Assembly: GCA_016715195.1 (NCBI GenBank)
Contig: JADKBB010000004.1
Location: forward strand, 135,508 to 199,507
Direction of reading: 5' to 3'
Length of the DNA stretch: 64,000 nt
Source of the DNA: Candidatus Villigracilis proximus
GTDB lineage: Bacteria > Chloroflexota > Anaerolineae > Anaerolineales > Villigracilaceae
Positions 18,774 to 26,154 of the stretch are shown piece by piece; position 1 is the stretch's first letter; every line of letters begins with the position of its first letter. The notes under the pieces were generated by a model. The model made no database searches. It was not told the DNA's origin and saw only the letters and a program-made list of their open reading frames with translations. Made by a program: the position numbers and the translations under genes.

Positions 18774-19926
18774 CTTTCGCGCAGCGCTCAACTGGTGTTT
18801 CTCCTCCGGGCAAACCAGTAGCTATTTACAACTATTCAACGCATTAGGCTGGACGTGGAACGTGCGATGGTCAAGAAGCGAAGAGCAAGATTGGTTTAAT
18901 AAGATACGCGCCATCACGAATGCGGTCGAACACCCCGCAGAATATGCACAAATGCTAAATAACGCCGGACTGCGTGAGTGGCGTTTAGGAAACTATCGTG
19001 AGGCGCGTTCTATTTTAGAAGAAAGTCTGTCTATATGGTTAAAGCTTGGTACGGGTAATGATTTTGGGAAAGCCGAGGCCCTGAACCGATTAGGCATGGC
19101 GGCACGCTGGGGGGAAGCAGATATCAACAAAGCAGAATCCTATTTCAATCAAAGCCTGGCGCTCTTTCAAAAAGAGGAGGATGACTGGGGAGTCGCCTGG
19201 AATTTTTTCCATCTGGGAGGCGTGGCAAGTGACCGCGATCAGGATCAAATAGCGCTTTCTTTCCTTGAACAAAGCCTGAGTCTCTTCACCGAGTTGGGCG
19301 ATCCGTGGGGAGTGGGCAGAGTATCCCAGTTTTTAGGAATGCTTTACTTAAAAAAGGAAGATTACAAAAAAGCTTATTTTTATTTTGATCAGCACCTGAA
19401 AAATGACGAACGCCTTCGTTTTATGGATGGCGTTTTAGTTGCATTAACCAATTTCGGAAAATTGCATAGTATTCAAGGTGATTATGATCAGGCCAGGCAA
19501 TATTATTTAAAAAGCCTGACGATCAGCCGCTCGTATGGGATGAAAGCCGATATAAGCATTAATTTATATAATTTGGGAGTACTGGCTTTACATCAAAATG
19601 ATTTTCCACAAGCTTTGCATTATTTTCGTGACTACTTCGAATCAGCCCGGACAACCAATGAGGAAATGGCAGCTCGCAACTTTTTTATTGCATTGGCCGC
19701 CGTCGCTGGCGGAACAAATCAACCTGAACAGGCCGCCAGATTATTTGGCGCAGCACAGGAAGCTGAAAATCGATTTTCATCATTTAACCGTGCTGTTTTA
19801 AACCGGCTTATTCAAATGGCACGGGATCAACTGGGGAGCGACGCGTTTGAAGCCCTGCAAACTCAAGGCCACTCAATGACGCTGAAAGAGACTATCTTAT
19901 TTGCTCTTGAACTTCAGCACAGCTAG
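18769..19926 (+). CDS. XRE HTH-NB-ARC regulator, C-terminal TPR part
   Basis: This continues the gene that begins at 17328. Its first codons read DNFRAALNWCFSSG, the usual phrase at the NB-ARC/TPR junction of this family. An internal ATG gives a shorter frame starting at 18862. It consists of about seven TPR-like repeats (YREARSILEESLSIWLKLG, YDQARQYYLKSLTISRSYG) and an RLFGAAQEAENRFSS segment common at the ends of these regulators. It presumably senses an effector. The whole protein would be about 860 residues. Confidence 0.8.
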   Translation, partial: DNFRAALNWCFSSGQTSSYLQLFNALGWTWNVRWSRSEEQDWFNKIRAITNAVEHPAEYAQMLNNAGLREWRLGNYREARSILEESLSIWLKLGTGNDFGKAEALNRLGMAARWGEADINKAESYFNQSLALFQKEEDDWGVAWNFFHLGGVASDRDQDQIALSFLEQSLSLFTELGDPWGVGRVSQFLGMLYLKKEDYKKAYFYFDQHLKNDERLRFMDGVLVALTNFGKLHSIQGDYDQARQYYLKSLTISRSYGMKADISINLYNLGVLALHQNDFPQALHYFRDYFESARTTNEEMAARNFFIALAAVAGGTNQPEQAARLFGAAQEAENRFSSFNRAVLNRLIQMARDQLGSDAFEALQTQGHSMTLKETILFALELQHS

Positions 19927-19973
19927 ATTTTCAATACTCCGCACTTTCCCCTTATTAATATTTTTATACAAGG

Positions 19974-20019
19974 AAAGAGCCGCAAGACCATCGTCTCACG
20001 GCTCTTTTGATCTTGCGGC
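19974..20019. terminator. Overlapping hairpins between convergent genes
   Basis: Two mutually exclusive stems share sequence: aaagagccg (19974-19982) with cggctcttt (19999-20007), and gccgcaaga (19979-19987) with tcttgcggc (20011-20019). They probably form a two-way terminator for the XRE regulator (plus) and the M23-SLH gene (minus). Confidence 0.55.
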
Positions 20020-20040
20020 ACAACTGAATGGCATCCCAGA

Positions 20041-20262
20041 CTATGGCAGATTAAATGTATTCACTAAAAAGACCGCCATCTGCGCGCGAGTTACATCTGA
20101 ATCGGGGCAATAACCACCATTGCCGCAACCGGCAGTGATGCCCTCTGCAACCAATTGTTTGATAAAAGCTGCCGCCCAGTAATCCGCGGCGACATCGGTG
20201 AAGCCAGTGCTGCCACCCACCGCAGGCGGAGCATAACTGGAGCCATTCATGGCTTTCAGCAA
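20041..20262 (-). CDS. M23-SLH protein, C-terminal piece (third SLH repeat)
   Basis: It encodes the tail of the gene starting at 21650: the end of the second SLH repeat (MLKAMNGSSYAPPAVGGSTG) and the third one (FTDVAADYWAAAFIKQLVAE, GCGNGGYCPD, ending TFNLP). The break is at a run of four T near 20265. With five T the protein reads QMAIFLLKAMNG, exactly the family consensus. Confidence 0.75.
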   Translation of the reverse strand: MLKAMNGSSYAPPAVGGSTGFTDVAADYWAAAFIKQLVAEGITAGCGNGGYCPDSDVTRAQMAVFLVNTFNLP

Positions 20263-21650
20263 AAGATCGCCATCTGTGCGCGGGTGACAGTGCTATCGGG
20301 GCAATAACTCCCGCCGCCACATCCGCTGGTGATACCTTCGGCGGCCAGTTGCTTGATCCACGCGGCGGCCCAGTAATCGGCGGCCACGTCACCGAAGCCG
20401 GTATTGCCATTCACAGCAGGCGGCGCATAGCTTGAACCGTGAATCCCTTTCAATAAGAAGATCGCCATTTGTGCGCGAGTGACGGTACTATCAGGACAGT
20501 ATTGCAGGGGACTGAGCACACAGCCGCCGGTGATGCTCGCTGTATATAAACGCTCAACATATTGCCAGGCCCAGTAATCAGAAGGCACATCCTCAAAAGT
20601 GGAAGGAAGAAAGGAGGATGAATTCGTTGAATTGAATGAAGCGCCTACATTTCTGCTCGGTTGACCGCTTTGTGTCCACAGACCGCTGCCATCTATTTGC
20701 CAACCATCTACTGTGACGGGTTTCGTGGGCAACGTCCAGTGAACGTGAGCGGCTGAACCCGATCCGCAAGTTGTTAAAAATTGAATATAGATACAGGAAG
20801 GTGATGAACCTTGAACACATGCCACAAAAGGATAAGGAGTGGAAATATCGCGATAGCCGCTGCCTTGCGTGCCATTGTAAAGAAGAGCTAATTTTTGTCC
20901 TTGAACGACTTTTTTGCCTTCTAAATTTTGAGCCATCCAGGAATTGTAGTCAACATGTCTGTAAGTCATGACGCCGTTCGGCGTTGTCAGATTAATCGCG
21001 ACCTGATTTGTGTCAAAGTTAGGACCGCCACAGACCCGGGTAACGGTTCCAGCTGCTGAAGCCAGAATCCACATATTGTCTGGCGTCACATTAGACGGTG
21101 CGAAATCAACCGCCAAATTTGTATTGCCATGCCAGCCAAATGTATATCGCCACACCTGGGATTTATCCCATGGAAACCGAAACGTAGTTGCCGCTTGAAT
21201 GCTCGCAGCATTTGGGGTTTGAGGATTGATTTCCATCTTAAGTGCCGGCGGCAGGTTCACCAGAAGATTATCAAAAGATGAAGTCCCCTGTAAAGCAACC
21301 TGCCAGGGGGTCCCGGAATAAACGATAAACCAAACACTGGTTTCCCAGGCGGGGGGCTCAGTTCCGACAGCCGCCGCAAGATGCCCAATTCCCCAGGAAC
21401 CTTCTGAATCATAATGCCCGACCACAAAATATGTGCCGTTATCCAAAATACCCGACGGACGAAATTGAATAGCCCGGATCAGTGAAGGCCGGGCGTCAAC
21501 AGGCAGGTCTCCAAACTCATATTCAATGTTCGTCCCTTGTGCATGTGCAAAGGGTGTTCCCTGGATTGAAAAAAGCGACAACATCAAAACAGCATAAAAA
21601 ATGAAGGTGAATATTTTGTAAAAATAAAGGTTTTTCAATTTTTCATACAT
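20256..21650 (-). CDS. Secreted M23-like peptidase with SLH repeats (main part)
   Basis: ATG at 21650 follows aggaggt. A signal peptide (MYEKLKNLYFYKIFTFIFYA, ending near AHAQG) precedes a domain resembling LasA/M23 metallopeptidases. That domain has HGNTNLAVDFAP near residue 175, GVMTYRHVDYNSW, and an AAHVHW motif near 310; H, D and HxH are the usual zinc ligands and catalytic residues. Two SLH repeats follow before the frameshift at about 20260, and the third is in 20041-20262. If active it would cut peptidoglycan cross-links or surface proteins; activity is not certain because the fold call rests on few motifs. It is the only array member with a hydrolase module instead of a beta-helix stalk. 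Confidence 0.75.
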   Translation of the reverse strand: MYEKLKNLYFYKIFTFIFYAVLMLSLFSIQGTPFAHAQGTNIEYEFGDLPVDARPSLIRAIQFRPSGILDNGTYFVVGHYDSEGSWGIGHLAAAVGTEPPAWETSVWFIVYSGTPWQVALQGTSSFDNLLVNLPPALKMEINPQTPNAASIQAATTFRFPWDKSQVWRYTFGWHGNTNLAVDFAPSNVTPDNMWILASAAGTVTRVCGGPNFDTNQVAINLTTPNGVMTYRHVDYNSWMAQNLEGKKVVQGQKLALLYNGTQGSGYRDISTPYPFVACVQGSSPSCIYIQFLTTCGSGSAAHVHWTLPTKPVTVDGWQIDGSGLWTQSGQPSRNVGASFNSTNSSSFLPSTFEDVPSDYWAWQYVERLYTASITGGCVLSPLQYCPDSTVTRAQMAIFLLKGIHGSSYAPPAVNGNTGFGDVAADYWAAAWIKQLAAEGITSGCGGGSYCPDSTVTRAQMAIFC

Positions 21651-21843
21651 GGTCGACCTCCTGAGTTAAATCGTACTATTTTTAATAAGGCCAATAATTT
21701 GACTTGTTACAAACAAGCTTGAATATTTTATTATGAATAAAGTCCGTTTTGGCTTAGACCCCCCTTACAAAATATTGCTACCAGATGCCCCGTTTTTTCG
21801 ACAAGAAATGACACTGAAAGGAAATCAATTCAGCAGCCATCAT

Positions 21844-21885
21844 AAAACAAAACTGGACAGGTTCGCACCTGTCCAGTTTTGTTTT
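21844..21885 (-). terminator. Strong hairpin terminator of the 21902-25532 gene
   Basis: A perfect 19-bp stem (21844-21862 with 21867-21885, aaaacaaaactggacaggt and its complement) with a four-base loop, ending in T-rich sequence on either strand. The remaining bases 21651-21843 hold only the promoter region of the M23-SLH gene. Confidence 0.85.
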
Positions 21886-21901
21886 GAAAAAACTTATTTC
21901 A

Positions 21902-22699
21902 TTACGGCAGATTAAAGGTCCTGACGAGGAAGACCGCCATCTGGGCGCGGGTCACGTCAGAATCGGGGCAGTAGTTACCGCCGCCGCATCCGCTGGTGAT
22001 GCCATCGGTGACCAGTTGCTTGATGAAAGGAGCTGCCCAGTAATTGGTAGCGACATCTGCAAAACCGGTACTGCTACCCACGGCAGGCGGGACAAAGCCT
22101 GAGCCATTCTTGGCTTTCAAAAGGAAAATTGACATCTGAGCGCGAGTTACTGTGGCATCGGGGCAGTAGTTACCATCACCACAGCCGCTGGTGATTCCTT
22201 CAGCCGCCAATTGTTTGATCCATGGGGCGGCCCAGTAATCGGTGGCGACATCTGTGAAGCCGGTATTGCCATTCACAGCGGGCGGGACATAACTTGAACC
22301 ATGAACGCCTTTCAATAAGAAGACCGCCATTTGTGCGCGGGTAACCGAGCTATCAGGACAGTAATTGAGCGGCGAGGTAGTGCAACCACTGGTAATGCCG
22401 GCTGCGTAAATCGTTTCAATTTGAAGCCATGCAAAACCTGTCATTGGCACATCTGCAAAAGTAGCTGTGTCTATCACATTATTGACACTGATCGTCAAGG
22501 TCTTGGTTGTGCTTAGTGTGCCGCTATCAGTTGAACGAACACAAATCGAATAACTATTCTTGACTTCAAAATCAAATACCGCAGCAGATTGCAGGTTGCC
22601 GCCATTGATCTGGAAGGAGGCATCGTCGGTTCCACCGCAGAAAGCATAGGTAAAGGTATCACCAACATCAGGGTCAGTTGTAGAGAAAGTGCCAACCAC
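21902..22699 (-). CDS. Beta-helix surface protein, C-terminal part (cadherin-like + three SLH)
   Basis: This is the end of the gene starting at 25532. It opens inside a cadherin-like domain (VVGTFSTTDPDVGDTFTY, then ENSYSICVRSTDSG-like KNSYSICVRSTDSG, closing with TLTISVNNV). Three SLH repeats follow, the first with the wider cysteine spacing GCTTSPLNYCPD and the others with GCG..YCPD. It ends with TFNLP and is followed by the terminator at 21844-21885. The first strands of the cadherin domain are missing at the junction with 22674-25532. Confidence 0.78.
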   Translation of the reverse strand: MVGTFSTTDPDVGDTFTYAFCGGTDDASFQINGGNLQSAAVFDFEVKNSYSICVRSTDSGTLSTTKTLTISVNNVIDTATFADVPMTGFAWLQIETIYAAGITSGCTTSPLNYCPDSSVTRAQMAVFLLKGVHGSSYVPPAVNGNTGFTDVATDYWAAPWIKQLAAEGITSGCGDGNYCPDATVTRAQMSIFLLKAKNGSGFVPPAVGSSTGFADVATNYWAAPFIKQLVTDGITSGCGGGNYCPDSDVTRAQMAVFLVRTFNLP

Positions 22700-25532
22700 A
22701 CTTGGGGCCGCTGACAGAACAAGTTGGCGCTACATCAATCACTGTGCTGGGGTCGCCATTTACAAGACCATCATAACTGAAAGTAAAGATCGGATCTGAC
22801 TGACCAACAATGATCGTCTGGTTATTGGCAGTCACAACCAACGGGAACGGAGGAACGAAGAAGGAACAAGCTGCATCTCCACACCAGGGGGTGTAATCTA
22901 CATCAGTGGATACAGAGTCCCCGCTTCCAGTTCCCACGCTTGACGGACCAGTGATATTCCCCCACCAGTTTTTCTCTCCATCCATAAGCGTGCCCGATGT
23001 ATTATTAATACCTTTGGTAGTGTTGCCAGTGATCTTGTTAAAATTGGCTTTAGCACTCGCGTCACTGCCTGAGACCAAAATACCTGTGACAGAATTGGTG
23101 ATTGTGCTGTTTTGGATGTTGGCATATACAGTAGAGCCATTCGTATTACCAACGCTGTCTGAAACAAAAACGCCGGCGGTTGCCGCATTATTGATCGTTA
23201 CCCCGTCAATTTTAATGGAGGTGTTATCAGCGTTGCTGTTGTACCCTTCAAAGTTATTTATCCAAACACCATAGTTACCGCCTGTCACTGTGCCGCCTGA
23301 GATGGTAAGGGCAGCAGTTGTGGGTGTATTCCAAATGTTGTATCCAGCAGAAGGATTTTGCGTAATCGTGCCAATATTAATGATGTTATTGGACAGGGTG
23401 GCATTAACAGAGCCCTGGAAGGAACTAAGCAAAATACCATTCCATTTGGCTGAGTCTGAACTGGATATTGCGTTGATGGTATTGTTGGACAATGAAATTG
23501 TAGAAGCGCTGGAATACCAAAGGTTATTGAAAATACCCAATCGCCAGGCGTTAATGGTATTGTTGCTGATGCTGCCGGTGGGGCCAATATTTGCGCGATA
23601 GTAATTTCCGGTTTGAATACCCACGCGGACATTGTCAAATACATTGTCTGTAATATCAGCGTAAAAATTATTGTAGATCAATACTCCCAGTCCCCAATTA
23701 TAGGTCGTTTCGCCGATGTCACTGATCAGGTTGTAGCGGAAATAATTATTCGATGTTGCCGCATCGTTGGTATAGTTGTAGAAATCAAGCCCGCTATAAG
23801 TGGCATTTTTGAGAATATTATTCTCAATGACGATGCCGCCCACGCCTTCACTGCTGGCGATCAATTCACACGCATCCACATCAGCCGAACCGATTGCAAT
23901 GCCGCTGGTTAGCGCTGGGTTGTCGCCATCGAATTTGAAACCTTTGATGGTCACATCGCTCACAGCCACATACGCCATGACTGTACAGGAGACATTGGGA
24001 TTTGGTAACGAAGTTGCCGGGAGCAAAATCGCTTCTCCAACGCGGGTGCCCGTATTGGGATTAACAGCACTGTTCGGGCCGAGCAATGTCAGTGACTTAT
24101 CAATTAATAGATCTTCAACATAGGTTCCCGCCGGCACACTGATCGTATGACCGTCAATAGTGGCTGCATCATCAATCGCAGCCTGTATACTGCAAAAATA
24201 TGCTCCAGTATTATCATTTGTAACAGCGGCAGTACCTACCACGCCCACATTACGGGAATTTACCCCATTGCCTGAATAAATATTGGTACTAGGCACATAC
24301 GCACAGGCGGTCGGTGAATTTCCGCGGCCAAAATAGGTATCAACCAAATTTGCCTGATCACCATCCCCGGCAGTGTCAGCAATGTAAGGCAGATGACCGG
24401 CCTGTACCTGCACACCCACATCATTGTTTGTCAATGTGTTCCCCTCTACCTTCATTTTTGTGCCTTCGACCACTATACCGAAGCCTGTGCTGTTCGAACC
24501 CGGATTGGCCTGACGATAATCGCTAACGATATTATTGCGGACAATAACACCAGTGGGAATATCAACATATCCAAACCCAGATTGATATGCACGGCGAATA
24601 ACAGAAATACCGGCAAAGTCACGCAAGTCAGCGCCGGGTGTTGAAAGAGAAATAGTATTATTCTCAATCACAATGCTACCGTCGCCGGTAGCTGCCCCGG
24701 TGCCATTCGGCATTTTGATCTCAATACCGAAACGTCCGTTATTTGTAATTGTGTTGTTTTTAATCACATTCGGACCTGAGCCTGAGGTCAACCCAAGAAA
24801 AGCCATTCCGCTATCCGAATTACTGATGACTGTATTCCCCGTAACTGTAACACCTGATGCAGTCCCGTCTTGCAGTTCAATTCCGCAGCAGTTATTACTC
24901 TTCACGTAATTGTTGGTAATCGTGATATTTTGTTTGAATCCATTCCAAATCACAATACCACGGGCTTTATTCAACTGTGAGTCTACATTATTGATTAACA
25001 CAGTGGATACCGGCCCATTCATATAAATACCACCGCCGTTCACTGCATTGTTGGTGTTATTACTATATACATGAACGCTATCAATGGTGAGATTGTTATT
25101 CCCACCGACACCATAGATACCGCTGTTGCTTGAAAAATTTTGAACGCGCAGGTTTTTGATCGTAACGCCCGTTACTCCATTGTTTATGGTAATGCCTGCA
25201 GAAGTTATCACCGCTGGCGCGCCGCTATCAATAATAGTATGAATTGTGGAATTAGGCACATCATTCGCGTTCATCGCAAGCGCGCCGATAAGACTGATGT
25301 TATTCGTGTTAATAATAACGTTTTCGTTATAGGTTCCAGCAACTACATTAATCACATCCCCAGATACAGCAGCATCCACAGCTTCTTGAATGGTAGCAAA
25401 GCAAGTAGAGGTGTTGGTTGGGTCTACACACAATGGGCCTGCAGCCCTGGTAGACTGCGGTACGCCAAAGGCAGTTAAAAAAACAAAAATCACGCTAATA
25501 AAAATTGACACGGACTTATTTACAGTATGCAT
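22674..25532 (-). CDS. Beta-helix (NosD/PbH1-like) surface protein, N-terminal part
   Basis: ATG at 25532 follows aaggag. After a signal peptide (MHTVNKSVSIFISVIFVFLT, ending near RAAG) there are two parallel beta-helix regions. Each is introduced by a phrase of the type CFATIQEAVDAAVSGDVINV or FCSIQAAIDDAATIDGHTIS. Coils are rich in VIENNTI and GIEIKM-like turns and extend to about residue 850, ending in KNWWGNITGPSS. An MBG-type domain starts after that (VVTANNQTIIVGQSDPIFTF) but is cut at APTCSVSGP, where the frame is lost near 22700. The rest of the MBG domain appears deleted, so this junction may be a true deletion or a repeat-collapse error. It is the largest array member, with more than 1,200 residues in total. 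Confidence 0.82.
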   Translation of the reverse strand: MHTVNKSVSIFISVIFVFLTAFGVPQSTRAAGPLCVDPTNTSTCFATIQEAVDAAVSGDVINVVAGTYNENVIINTNNISLIGALAMNANDVPNSTIHTIIDSGAPAVITSAGITINNGVTGVTIKNLRVQNFSSNSGIYGVGGNNNLTIDSVHVYSNNTNNAVNGGGIYMNGPVSTVLINNVDSQLNKARGIVIWNGFKQNITITNNYVKSNNCCGIELQDGTASGVTVTGNTVISNSDSGMAFLGLTSGSGPNVIKNNTITNNGRFGIEIKMPNGTGAATGDGSIVIENNTISLSTPGADLRDFAGISVIRRAYQSGFGYVDIPTGVIVRNNIVSDYRQANPGSNSTGFGIVVEGTKMKVEGNTLTNNDVGVQVQAGHLPYIADTAGDGDQANLVDTYFGRGNSPTACAYVPSTNIYSGNGVNSRNVGVVGTAAVTNDNTGAYFCSIQAAIDDAATIDGHTISVPAGTYVEDLLIDKSLTLLGPNSAVNPNTGTRVGEAILLPATSLPNPNVSCTVMAYVAVSDVTIKGFKFDGDNPALTSGIAIGSADVDACELIASSEGVGGIVIENNILKNATYSGLDFYNYTNDAATSNNYFRYNLISDIGETTYNWGLGVLIYNNFYADITDNVFDNVRVGIQTGNYYRANIGPTGSISNNTINAWRLGIFNNLWYSSASTISLSNNTINAISSSDSAKWNGILLSSFQGSVNATLSNNIINIGTITQNPSAGYNIWNTPTTAALTISGGTVTGGNYGVWINNFEGYNSNADNTSIKIDGVTINNAATAGVFVSDSVGNTNGSTVYANIQNSTITNSVTGILVSGSDASAKANFNKITGNTTKGINNTSGTLMDGEKNWWGNITGPSSVGTGSGDSVSTDVDYTPWCGDAACSFFVPPFPLVVTANNQTIIVGQSDPIFTFSYDGLVNGDPSTVIDVAPTCSVSGPKCGWHFLYN

Positions 25533-26088
25533 TCTATCTCCTTAGTAGTCTATTTGAAAAAAAGGTTGTGGGTAAAATTAGAATTTTTATTTTGCCTCCT
25601 TAAAAACAACAATCCATAGGACATCCTTAGCACCTTTCAGAAATGCAAGGCACTATAAAACAATAAGCTTTTCTTATGCAAAAGGCATCTGACTATTAGT
25701 ACCAAAATAAGCGATAAATGTAATGTGCAACTCTCTGCATGTGAAGCAATTTATATTTTGCTTTTTAAGCTTTGCGATATAAAAGGCGAAAGTATGAAAT
25801 TTTCAACAAATATCCTTCGCTACCTCTCCGATTTACATGCCGGCAATCACTTATGCTCACTCGGGCCTTTTTTGAAAACTATTTGTTTCAACCGCAAATC
25901 TATTTATTACGTTTTCTGTAAGTCCTTTGTCCAAACAACAACTTGCGCTAATCTGCACGAGTGTTCAAAAAAACGTGGTGATTAGCGTAAATTTACGGGA
26001 AAAATCATTGCAATTGCCTTGCTGCTTTTACAAGAAATGGATTCTAATGATCTCTGCTGAATATTTCGTTGCCATTCCATTACATTTT
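25533..26088. other. A/T-rich intergenic stretch
   Basis: About 550 bp upstream of the beta-helix gene (start 25532). Short open frames are present but none has a convincing start, RBS or protein-like composition. It probably holds the promoter of the 25532 gene; no motif could be fixed. Confidence 0.4.
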
Positions 26089-26130
26089 AATAAAGAGAGC
26101 TGCGAGGTTACTCTCGCAGCTCTCTTTATT
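26089..26130 (-). terminator. Strong hairpin terminator of SLH gene 26155-28857
   Basis: A perfect 18-bp stem (26089-26106 with 26113-26130) with loop gttact lies 24 bp beyond the stop codon and is A/T-ended on both sides. Confidence 0.85.
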
Positions 26131-26154
26131 AAGAAACCTGTTATCTATTATTTT

